NCBI GenBank assembly: GCA_036506275.1
Contig: DASXSB010000055.1
Coordinates: forward strand, 1 to 64,000
DNA length: 64,000 bases
Direction of reading: 5' to 3'
Source: DASXSB01 sp036506275
GTDB taxonomy: Bacteria; Methylomirabilota; Methylomirabilia; Rokubacteriales; CSP1-6
The stretch's first letter is position 1; each line of letters opens with the position of its first letter. Position numbers and translations under genes: made by a program. The notes beneath the pieces are model-generated. The model was not told the DNA's origin. It searched no databases and worked only from the letters and a program-made list of their open reading frames with translations. Positions 1-7,220 of this stretch are shown piece after piece.

Positions 1-1200
1 AAGGCGAGCTTCGTGGCGGGCGTGCGCGCGGCCGGCATCGACGTCGTCGACATCGGTCTCGTGCCCACGCCCGTCCTCTATTTCGCCACCGCGCACTGGC
101 GGCTCGATGGCGGCGCCAACATCACGGGCAGCCACAATCCCATCGAGTACAACGGCGTGAAGATGGTCCACCCCGGCGCCGCGCCCCTCACCGAAGACGA
201 GATCCAGTCGCTGCGCAAGATGGTGGAGCGCGGCGATTACGAGACGGGCGCCGGCGGCGTGACTTCACGGAGCGCGCGCGACGATTACTTCGCGACCGTC
301 ACGCGGCTGGTGACCCTCCGCCGCCGCCTCAAGGTGGTCGCGGACGCCGGAAATGGCGTGGCCGGTCTCTACGCGCCCGAACTGCTGCGCCGCCTCGGGT
401 GCGAAGTGGTGGAGCTGCACTGCGAGTCGGATGGGACGTTCCCGCATCATCTGCCCGATCCCGAGGATCCCGAGAACGTGGTCGACGTCCAGGCGAAGGT
501 GCGCGAGGTGGGCGCCGACGTCGGGGTCGCCTACGACGGTGACGCCGATCGCGTGGGCGTCATCGACGAGCGTGGCGAGCGTCACGAAGCGGATCTGATT
601 CTCATCCTCCTCGCGCGCGATTTGCTCGCGCGCCGGCCGGGCGCCAAGATCGTCTTCGACGTGAAGTCGTCGCAATCGCTCGTGGACGACATCCGCCGCC
701 ACGGCGGCGACCCCGTCATGTGGAAGACCGGCCACTCCCACCTCAAGCGCAAGATGCGGGAGGACGGCATCCCGCTCGGGGGCGAGGTCAGCGGCCACAT
801 GTTCTTCGCCGAGAACTACTACGGCGTGGACGATGGCATCCTCGCCTCCTGCAAGATTCTCGAGATCGTGGCCGCCTCCGCCCCGCCGCTGTCCGCGCTC
901 TTCGCCTCCGTACCGCACCTCCACGCCACCCCCGAGCTGAAAGCGCTGTGTCCCGACGCCGAGAAGTTCCGCGTGATCGAGGAGCTGGCGCGCGAGTTCA
1001 AGCGTCGCTACGAGACGATCGACATCGACGGCGCGCGCGTGCTGTTCCCGGGCGGGGGGTGGGCCCTGGTGCGCGCGTCGAACACGAACCCGTACCTCAC
1101 GCTGCGCTTCGAGGGACCGAGCGCGGGGGACATCGACGACATGAAGCGCGTCGTCTACGACGCCCTTCGTCGCTATCCCTTCGTCACGCTCCCCGACTGA
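1..1200 (+). CDS. Phosphomannomutase/phosphoglucomutase, 5' end missing
   Basis: Alpha-D-phosphohexomutase that interconverts hexose 6-phosphate and hexose 1-phosphate for cell-surface sugar synthesis in the cytosol. The reading frame is open from base 1, so the gene starts outside the window; the GTG at 13 is internal. The catalytic phosphoserine loop is TGSHNP (Ser codon 130-132; usual form TASHNP), the metal loop is GDADR (538-552), the sugar-specificity loop is GEVSGH (781-798), and the phosphate-binding domain with RASNTNP lies near 1072. All four family signatures are intact, so only the N-terminal part of domain 1 is missing. Sugar specificity (mannose or glucose) cannot be read from the sequence. 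The last 17 bases overlap the convergent HAD gene. Confidence 0.93.
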   Translation, partial: KASFVAGVRAAGIDVVDIGLVPTPVLYFATAHWRLDGGANITGSHNPIEYNGVKMVHPGAAPLTEDEIQSLRKMVERGDYETGAGGVTSRSARDDYFATVTRLVTLRRRLKVVADAGNGVAGLYAPELLRRLGCEVVELHCESDGTFPHHLPDPEDPENVVDVQAKVREVGADVGVAYDGDADRVGVIDERGERHEADLILILLARDLLARRPGAKIVFDVKSSQSLVDDIRRHGGDPVMWKTGHSHLKRKMREDGIPLGGEVSGHMFFAENYYGVDDGILASCKILEIVAASAPPLSALFASVPHLHATPELKALCPDAEKFRVIEELAREFKRRYETIDIDGARVLFPGGGWALVRASNTNPYLTLRFEGPSAGDIDDMKRVVYDALRRYPFVTLPD

Positions 1201-1912
1201 TTCCCGCTACGACGAGCTCGACGGCGGCCAGCGGCCCCGCCGCCGCCGGGCAATCGCGCGCGCCCCAGCAACGCCCGGGGTCGATGAGCACGGCGTCGAG
1301 GCCCGCCCCCCGCGCGCCCAGCACGTCGATCGAGTAGAGATCGCCCACGTAGACGGCTTCCGGCGGCCTGACGCCCGCCTTCGCGAGCGCGCGGGCGAAG
1401 ATCTCCGGATTCGGCTTCTCCACGCCTTCCTCGCCGGAGTCGATGACGAAGTCCAGATAGCGGGCGAGGCCCGTCCGTTCCATGGTGGAACGGATGGACC
1501 CGTTCGAGTTGGAGATCACGCCCGCCCCCAGGCCCTCCGCCCGGCAGAGTCGTAACGCCGCCTCCGCTTCCGGCATCGGCGCGTGCCACAGACCGGCGGG
1601 CGCGTTGTACCGGTCGCGCCATTCCAGCATCGCGCGCACGATGGCCTCGTCGGTCACGTGGAGACCGTCGAGCACGTAGCGCACGTAGCGTTCGGTGGTG
1701 GAGCGGCCCTCGGTCGACGTCGCGGAGGCGAGGTGGGGATCGAGGCGAACGCGCGCCCGCCACTCGGCGTGCTGAACGGCTGGCGGCGTCGTCGCCACGC
1801 CGAGCTTCGCGAGCTGTGCGGACACGGCGTCGTAGTCCATGCGCAGCAGCGTGTTGCCGGCGTCGAAGAAGATCGCGCGCACCGCTGCCGTGGACCGCAT
1901 CCTCCGGAGCAT
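1184..1912 (-). CDS. HAD-family hydrolase (subfamily IA)
   Basis: Cytosolic haloacid-dehalogenase-type phosphatase of unknown substrate. Motif I is FFDAGNTLL near the N-terminus (nucleophile Asp), motif II is ISNSN, motif III Lys is in VEKPNPE, and motif IV is VGDLYSID. A helical cap lies between motifs I and II, as in subfamily IA. At about 242 aa the length is usual. The start is uncertain: ATG at 1912 has no clear ribosome site, while ATG at 1900 lies seven bases after a -10-like TATGCT (1913-1908) and could start a leaderless mRNA. The gene is divergent from the copper operon across a 115-bp gap. Confidence 0.85.
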   Translation of the reverse strand: MLRRMRSTAAVRAIFFDAGNTLLRMDYDAVSAQLAKLGVATTPPAVQHAEWRARVRLDPHLASATSTEGRSTTERYVRYVLDGLHVTDEAIVRAMLEWRDRYNAPAGLWHAPMPEAEAALRLCRAEGLGAGVISNSNGSIRSTMERTGLARYLDFVIDSGEEGVEKPNPEIFARALAKAGVRPPEAVYVGDLYSIDVLGARGAGLDAVLIDPGRCWGARDCPAAAGPLAAVELVVAGISRGA

Positions 1913-2027
1913 ACACTGCCGCTCGTGGACCGCCCGCTCGTGCGACCCCGGCGGGGCTTCCGGTGTAGGCTGACGTGGTTCGGTGAAGACGACGAGTCCG
2001 CGACCCCCGGCGACCTAGACGCCCGCG

Positions 2028-3995
2028 ATGACCGCGGTCGGCCTTTTCGTCCGCCTCGTCCATCTCGCGGCCGTGGTCGGTCTGGTCGGGGTGGCGAGCG
2101 CGCTCCTTCTCGCCGGTCCATCGGATCGTTCCACGGCGCGGCGATGGCAGCGCGATCTTCGTCGATGGTCCCGCGCCCTCGTGCTGCTGGCCCTCGTCGC
2201 CGGCGCCGGCGCCATCGTGCAGCAAGCGGCGGTGCTGGAAGGGAGCGCGTCCGCGCTCGACGCGCAGGCGTTCGCGCGGCTGCTCCTCGGCACCCAGGGC
2301 GGCGCGGTGTGGCTCGTGCGCGGAGGTCTTCTGCTGATCCTGGCCGCGTTCCTCGCCGTGCGCGGCGACATCGAGCGCGGCGCGGACTGGATCGCGGTCC
2401 GCGGCCAGGCCGCGCTGCTCGCGGTGGCCGCCCTCGCCCTCCTGGCAGCGGCCGGTCACGCCGCTGCCGTCGAGCCGGGCACCGCGCGCGCCATCGCCGT
2501 GGACGCGCTCCACGTCGTGGCCGCCGGCACGTGGGCGGGGGCACTGCTTCCACTCGCGATCCTGTGGCGGCGCGCCGGGCGCGACGACGGCGCCGATAGC
2601 CGGCCGTATGCGACGCTCGCCGCCCATCGCTTCTCGCGCTGGGCTCTGGGCGCGGTGAGCGTCGCCGTCGTCACCGGCGCCCTCAACGCCATCGTTCAGG
2701 TCGGCAGCATCGCGGCTCTTGTGGGTACGCCCTACGGCCGGCTGCTGCTCGGCAAGCTGCTCGTGCTCGTCGGCGTTCTCGCCATCGGCGCCGTCAACCG
2801 CCGGCGCCTCCTGCCGGCCCTCGCCGGCGATGGCGCCGGCGTCGGTCGCCCTGCCATGCGGCGGCTCGGACGGTTCGCCACCGCGGAGGCCGCGGGCGCG
2901 CTCGTGGTGCTGGCCGTGGTGGCGACGATGGCGTCGACGCCGCCCGCGCGTCACGTCCCGCCCGTGTGGCCGTTCACGAGCCGGCTGTCGATCGGCGCCC
3001 TCGCGGCGGCACCCGAGCTGCGGACGCTCGTGCTCGTGGGAAGCCAGATCACCGTCCTCGGCGTGGCCGCGCTGCTCGCGAGCTTCGTCCTGCGCGCGTG
3101 GCGGTTTCCCCTCCTCGGCGGCGCCGCCGTCCTCCTCGCCGTGGGCGCCGCGGTGGCGCTACCGCCGCTCGCCATCGACGCCTATCCCACGACGTACGTG
3201 CGGCCCACCGTGCCCTACACCGCGGCTTCCATCGCGAACGGGATGGAGCTCTATCGCCAGCACTGCGCGGTCTGTCACGGCCCGCGCGGCGCCGGCGACG
3301 GTCCCGCGCGGGGCCGGCTCCCGCGCCCTCCCGCCGACCTCCGTGCCGCCCACACGAGAGACCACACCGCCGGCGATCTTTTCTGGTGGATCTCGCACGG
3401 GATCGCGCGCGGCGGGATGCCGGGCTTCGCGTCCGCGCTCGGCGAGGACGAGCGCTGGGACGTCGTGAACCTGGTGCGCGCGCTGGGAGCGGCGAGCTCG
3501 GCCCGCGCGCTCGGCGAGGTCATCGGGCCGCCGCGGCTGGTGGCGCCCGATTTCACGTTCGCGGTGGGGCCGACGCCGCCGCACGCGCTGCGCGACTACC
3601 GGTCGCGGCGGATCGTGCTGCTCGTCCTTTACGCGCTGCCCGCGTCGCGGCCGCGACTGGCCCAGCTCGCCGAGCGCTACGACGTCCTCGTCACCCTCGG
3701 CGTGGAGGTGATCGCGGTGGATCGCGCGGGCGGCCCCGATGCCATCGCGCGTCTGGGCGGCACGCCGCCCGTCTTCTTTCCCGTCGTCACCGAGGGCGGG
3801 CGCGAGGTCGTCGCCGCCTACGACCTCTTCGGCGAAGGCCCGCACACGGAGTTCCTGATCGATCGTCAGGGCTACCTGCGCGCGCGCAGCACGGGCGGCG
3901 AGGCGCCCGCCGAGATCAACCCGCTCCTCGCGCAGCTCCAGGAGCTGAACGCGGAAAAGCCGGCCGTGACCGCGCCCGACGACCACGTCCATTGA
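2028..3995 (+). CDS. CopD-like membrane protein fused to cytochrome c and thioredoxin-like domains
   Basis: 655-residue inner-membrane fusion. Residues about 1-375 contain a row of hydrophobic segments typical of CopD/YcnJ copper-import proteins. A class I cytochrome c domain follows, with heme motif CAVCH at Cys413-Cys416-His417 and a Met-containing GMPGF segment as possible distal ligand. From about residue 500 the chain looks like a Sco/AhpC-type thioredoxin fold (APDFTF start, FLIDRQG strand), but no CxxxC pair is present where Sco has one. So this last domain is probably not redox active through cysteines. The gene heads a co-directional operon with CusF-like and CopC genes, which supports a role in copper entry or delivery to periplasmic cuproenzymes. 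The role is inferred. Confidence 0.85.
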   Translation: MTAVGLFVRLVHLAAVVGLVGVASALLLAGPSDRSTARRWQRDLRRWSRALVLLALVAGAGAIVQQAAVLEGSASALDAQAFARLLLGTQGGAVWLVRGGLLLILAAFLAVRGDIERGADWIAVRGQAALLAVAALALLAAAGHAAAVEPGTARAIAVDALHVVAAGTWAGALLPLAILWRRAGRDDGADSRPYATLAAHRFSRWALGAVSVAVVTGALNAIVQVGSIAALVGTPYGRLLLGKLLVLVGVLAIGAVNRRRLLPALAGDGAGVGRPAMRRLGRFATAEAAGALVVLAVVATMASTPPARHVPPVWPFTSRLSIGALAAAPELRTLVLVGSQITVLGVAALLASFVLRAWRFPLLGGAAVLLAVGAAVALPPLAIDAYPTTYVRPTVPYTAASIANGMELYRQHCAVCHGPRGAGDGPARGRLPRPPADLRAAHTRDHTAGDLFWWISHGIARGGMPGFASALGEDERWDVVNLVRALGAASSARALGEVIGPPRLVAPDFTFAVGPTPPHALRDYRSRRIVLLVLYALPASRPRLAQLAERYDVLVTLGVEVIAVDRAGGPDAIARLGGTPPVFFPVVTEGGREVVAAYDLFGEGPHTEFLIDRQGYLRARSTGGEAPAEINPLLAQLQELNAEKPAVTAPDDHVH

Positions 3996-4008
3996 GCGGC
4001 GCCGGCTG

Positions 4009-4383
4009 ATGCGGCTCTGGAAGGTGGTGGTGCTGGTCGATCTCGCCCTCGCCCTCGGCGTCGGTGGCGGCTATCTCCGCTGGGGCCGGGAGGCGGCCCG
4101 CCTCGAGCGCGAGCTAGCGCTGGCGCGAGCGGCGACCTCGGTGGCGGGAGCGGAGCGCGAGGTGCACGGCGAGGGCGTGGTGCGCGCCGTCCTCCCCGAC
4201 ATCAACGTGATCGTCATAACGCACGGGGAATTACCCGGTTACATGCCCCCCATGACCATGGGGTTCCGGGTGGCCACACCGAAGATTCAGGAGACGGTTC
4301 AGGTGGGAGACGCGGTACGATTCACGGTGCGGGGAGTGCCGCCCAACATGACCCTCACCGCCATCGCCACGCTGGGCCGCTGA
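4009..4383 (+). CDS. CusF-like periplasmic copper-binding protein, membrane anchored
   Basis: 124-residue protein with an uncleaved-looking N-terminal helix (residues about 5-24), a short charged coiled stretch (25-50), then a CusF_Ec-type OB domain. The copper site is recognisable: His72 in THGE, then YMPPMTM giving Met82 and Met84. The Trp of E. coli CusF that caps Cu(I) is Met79 here, as in the HGEIPGFMPAMTM subgroup. E. coli CusF shuttles Cu(I)/Ag(I) in the periplasm; here the anchor would hold the domain at the inner membrane next to the CopD fusion. It starts 13 bases after the preceding stop. Confidence 0.85.
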   Translation: MRLWKVVVLVDLALALGVGGGYLRWGREAARLERELALARAATSVAGAEREVHGEGVVRAVLPDINVIVITHGELPGYMPPMTMGFRVATPKIQETVQVGDAVRFTVRGVPPNMTLTAIATLGR

Positions 4384-4404
4384 GCGAGAGGAGGATCAAT
4401 TTCG

Positions 4405-5421
4405 GTGAAGTGGACGTCACTGATGCTCGTCGCGTCGCTGACGGCGATCACGCCCTCCGGCATCGCCGCCGCCTCCATGCTGCTCATCAGCAACACGAAG
4501 GGGGCGTCGGCATCGATCATCGACACCCGCACCCTCGAGGTGGTGGGGACGATCGCGCTCGGCGACGGCAAGCCGAACCGCATCGTGTTCCATCCCGACG
4601 GCAAGACGGCGTGGGTCGTGTACGACAAGAGCCACGACCTCGGCATCATCGACGTCGACGCCAAGAAGCTCCTGCGCCGCGTGAAGATCGGCGGCAATCC
4701 CTACAACCTCACCTTCAGTCCGGACGGCCGCATCCTCTACGTGCTCGACTGGTCGAGCGACGTGAGCAACGACGAGGTCATCGCCTACGATCTCAAAGCC
4801 GAGAAGATCGACTGGCGCGTCGAGGTCTCGACCTGGCCCGCGCACGGAATCTTCTCGCGCGACGGGCGGCTGCTCTACGTCTCCGGAGAGACGGCGGGCG
4901 ACGTGACCGTCATCGACACCCAGACCCGGTCCGTGATCGCGCGTGTCGTGCACGGTGGGGGCGACGCCATGGGGTTGGCGCTCACCGCCGACGGCAAGCT
5001 CCTCTATGCCGCCGCCGGTGAGAATCGCAGCATCGTGAAGATCGACACCGCCACCCAGAAGCCCGTGGGCTCCATCGCGCTCCCCGGGATCGTGCACGAG
5101 GCGGTGCTGTCCCTCGACGGGAAGTTCCTCTACACCACGCTCCGCAAGACCAACAAGATCGTCGTCGTCCGCACCGACGACGACAAGATCGTCGCCACCA
5201 TCCCCCAGCCCGGCTATCCGGATCTGGTCGTGATGGAGCCGGCGGGGCGTTACGCGCTCGTCACGAATCGCTACGCCGACGCCGTCACCGTCATCGACCT
5301 CGCCACCCACACGCAGGTGCGCCGGATCCCGGTTGGCAAGGCGCCGCACGGCATGACACTGCGCCCGGCCAACGGATCGGCGGCGGCCTCGCTTCCGCCG
5401 GGAGTCGCGAAGGGCCGCTGA
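4405..5421 (+). CDS. YVTN-type beta-propeller protein, secreted
   Basis: 338-residue protein with an N-terminal signal sequence (residues about 1-22), followed by seven or so blades of about 42 residues with the pattern 'hydrophobic-D-G-K-xx-YV' and VIDT..., typical of YVTN/NHL-like beta-propellers. No catalytic residue is evident. The GTG start has a strong ribosome site, GAGAGGAGG, ten bases upstream. It lies between the CusF-like gene and a cytochrome c gene in the same operon, so a scaffold or electron-transfer partner role in the periplasm is likely. Its ligand is unknown. Confidence 0.82.
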   Translation: MKWTSLMLVASLTAITPSGIAAASMLLISNTKGASASIIDTRTLEVVGTIALGDGKPNRIVFHPDGKTAWVVYDKSHDLGIIDVDAKKLLRRVKIGGNPYNLTFSPDGRILYVLDWSSDVSNDEVIAYDLKAEKIDWRVEVSTWPAHGIFSRDGRLLYVSGETAGDVTVIDTQTRSVIARVVHGGGDAMGLALTADGKLLYAAAGENRSIVKIDTATQKPVGSIALPGIVHEAVLSLDGKFLYTTLRKTNKIVVVRTDDDKIVATIPQPGYPDLVVMEPAGRYALVTNRYADAVTVIDLATHTQVRRIPVGKAPHGMTLRPANGSAAASLPPGVAKGR

Positions 5422-5426
5422 TCGCG

Positions 5427-6410
5427 ATGAAGTGGAAGCTGATCGTCCTCGCGGGCGCCGCCGCCTTCGCTCTCGCGCTGGCGGGCGGCGCTCTCTACCA
5501 CGCGCGTGCGCAGGGTCCGCAGTCCGCTCCCGCGACGAAGGCGCCGCGCAAAGTCACGATGGAGGAGCTCCACCGCTCGGGCGGCGTGCCGCGCGGCTGG
5601 GCGTTCACGCTGCCGCCCGGCGGTGACGCCGCGCGCGGGCGTCAGCTCTTCCGCGAGCTCGAATGCTACAAGTGTCACGCCGTCGCCGGAGAGAACCTCC
5701 CGGCGGCCGCCGCCGACGGCAAGAACGCCGGTCCCGAGCTGACCGGCATGGGGACGCATCACCCTGCGGAATACTTCGCGGAATCGATACTGTGGCCGAA
5801 CGCGGTCATCCTCGAGGGCCCCGGCTACACGGGCGACGACGGGCTCTCGATCATGCCGAGCTACGCGGAGTCGCTGTCGGTGCCGCAGCTGCTCGACCTC
5901 GTCGCTTATCTGAAGTCGCTCACCGCGGGCGGCGGTCACAAGCACCACGCCACCGGCGACGCCGCGCGCGAGAAGGTCATCGGCGAATATCGGATCCGCG
6001 TCGCCTACGCCGGCCCCGATGATGCCCGTGCGGGCCACGAAGGCCACCAGCACGGAGCGGCCGGCGGAGGCCCCGGCGGGCCGCCCAGCCGCGCGCCGGC
6101 GGCGCCCAGCGCGGGTGCCGCCAAGCCGCCGACCGGCCATCTCGCGGTGTTCATCACCAGCGCCGACACCGGAGAAGCGGTGCCGTACCTCCCCGTTCGC
6201 GCCACCTTCTTCGTGGCCGGCAAGCCGCCGCGGACCGTGAAGCTGAATCCAATGCTCGACGCGAGCGGCCTCCACTACGGCGCCGACGTCACCATCCCGG
6301 AGGGGACCGACACCGTGCGATTCACCATCGGCGCCGTCACCGTGCAAGCCATGCCGTCCGCGAAGGGCCGCTTCTCGACGCCCACCACCGCCGTCTTCGA
6401 GTGGCGCTGA
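5427..6410 (+). CDS. Cytochrome c with C-terminal Tp34-like domain
   Basis: 327-residue exported protein. A signal peptide or anchor spans residues 1-29. A monoheme cytochrome c domain follows with CYKCH (Cys80, Cys83, His84) and a likely axial Met143 in IMPSY. A His-rich, Ala/Gly/Pro linker (about residues 170-233) leads to a C-terminal domain with HLAVFI near residue 235 and GLHYGADVTIPEGTDTVRF, which resembles the periplasmic Fe2+/Cu2+-binding Tp34/P19 family. It starts five bases after the propeller gene stop. The fusion of an electron carrier and a metal-binding domain suggests redox-linked metal handling; that is inference. Confidence 0.8.
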   Translation: MKWKLIVLAGAAAFALALAGGALYHARAQGPQSAPATKAPRKVTMEELHRSGGVPRGWAFTLPPGGDAARGRQLFRELECYKCHAVAGENLPAAAADGKNAGPELTGMGTHHPAEYFAESILWPNAVILEGPGYTGDDGLSIMPSYAESLSVPQLLDLVAYLKSLTAGGGHKHHATGDAAREKVIGEYRIRVAYAGPDDARAGHEGHQHGAAGGGPGGPPSRAPAAPSAGAAKPPTGHLAVFITSADTGEAVPYLPVRATFFVAGKPPRTVKLNPMLDASGLHYGADVTIPEGTDTVRFTIGAVTVQAMPSAKGRFSTPTTAVFEWR

Positions 6411-6787
6411 CGCGCGCGGTCCGATCGACATCGATCGCCGTTCTTCTGTCGGCGGCGATGCCCATCGCTGCGATCGCTCACGCCGTCCTCGTGACGTCGG
6501 TGCCGGCGGCGCGGGCGGTCCTCGGCAGCCCGCCTCCCCGCGTCGAGCTCGAGTTCAGCGAGCGGCTGGAGCCGGCCTATTCGACGCTGTCGGTTTGGAA
6601 CGAGCGTGGGGAGCGCGTGGACGGCAATGCCGTGCCCGAGGTGGCGGCGAACGGGCGCCGTCTCGTGCTCGCCGTCCCCGTGCTGGCGCCCGGACGGTAC
6701 ACGGTGCGGTACCGAGTGCTGTCCGTGGACGGTCACGTTGTCGACGCCAGCGTGCCGTTCACCATCGCGCCGCGGGCCGCGCGCTAA
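6401..6787 (+). CDS. copC: CopC-domain copper-binding protein
   Basis: 128-residue periplasmic protein. The signal peptide ends in AIA, leaving His27 as the mature N-terminus (HAVLVTSVPA), the usual Cu(II) ligand of CopC proteins; the second conserved His is His112 in DGHVVDASVPF. The Met-rich Cu(I) loop of Pseudomonas CopC is not present, so this is a Cu(II)-only type. ATG at 6401 overlaps the end of the cytochrome gene by ten bases, indicating translational coupling. It is the last gene of the copper operon and probably hands copper to the CopD-like membrane domain. Confidence 0.92.
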   Translation: MALTRAVRSTSIAVLLSAAMPIAAIAHAVLVTSVPAARAVLGSPPPRVELEFSERLEPAYSTLSVWNERGERVDGNAVPEVAANGRRLVLAVPVLAPGRYTVRYRVLSVDGHVVDASVPFTIAPRAAR

Positions 6788-6818
6788 CGAATCTTGCGCG
6801 GCGAGCGGCGATGCGTTA

Positions 6819-7136
6819 ATGATTGATCCCGTCATGACGCTCCGTGCGCGGCCGTCCGGCATCGCCTGGCTCTGCGTGGCGGCGCTGCTCCTCGCCGGCC
6901 TTCTCCTCCAGGGCGCCACCCTGCCCCACAGCCACAGCCCGAGCGCGCCCGGCCTCTACAACGAGGAGCACGACCTCACCACGCTCGCCACCCGCGGCGC
7001 CGATGCGCCGGTGCCCACGGCCGTGCCGGTGGTGGCGGTGGCCGTCGTCGCCGGCACCATCGTGGTGGCCGCCGTGACCGTCCACGACGGCGACCCGTTC
7101 CGTCACACCGCCCCCCGCGCTCCTCCCGCCGCCTAG
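6819..7136 (+). CDS. Small membrane protein with His motif, function unknown
   Basis: About 105 residues (alternative ATG at 6834 gives 100). There are two hydrophobic segments, one near residues 17-36 and one near 68-86, separated by LPHSHSP and GLYNEEHDLTTLATRG, and a His/Arg/Pro tail. I recall similar short proteins with a 'GLYN-EHDL-LAT' core beside metal transporter genes in other GC-rich bacteria, but I know no assigned function. Its position directly before the porin and metal ABC genes suggests a link to metal uptake. The frame is also open further upstream, but the CopC gene occupies that stretch. Confidence 0.6.
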   Translation: MIDPVMTLRARPSGIAWLCVAALLLAGLLLQGATLPHSHSPSAPGLYNEEHDLTTLATRGADAPVPTAVPVVAVAVVAGTIVVAAVTVHDGDPFRHTAPRAPPAA

Positions 7137-7206
7137 CCCGAACCGGTTCACCGTCACTCCGATCGTCTCGGCGCCGCTTTACGCCGAGCGAGTCCCGAAC
7201 CGTTTC
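7137..7206 (+). promoter_or_regulatory. Direct repeats and hairpin upstream of the metal-uptake genes
   Basis: The 84-bp gap before the porin gene holds two near-identical 13-mers, CCCGAACCGGTTC (7137-7149) and CCCGAACCGTTTC (7194-7206), one mismatch apart. The first includes a perfect 10-bp palindrome. Between them, CTCGGCG (7167-7173) and CGCCGAG (7182-7188) can form a 7-bp stem. The arrangement looks like an operator pair for a metal-responsive repressor, but it matches no Zur or Fur box that I know. Confidence 0.4.
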
Positions 7207-7220
7207 GAGGGGAGGCGTCC

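Noticed and set aside
1173..2954. Open frame of 593 codons on the minus strand across the HAD and CopD genes
   Set aside because: Arg/Gly/Ala-rich low-complexity translation, no domain, lies antisense to two clear genes; a by-product of high GC.
7137..7206. Zur or Fur box
   Set aside because: The repeats are GC-rich and do not resemble the AT-rich consensus of either regulator.
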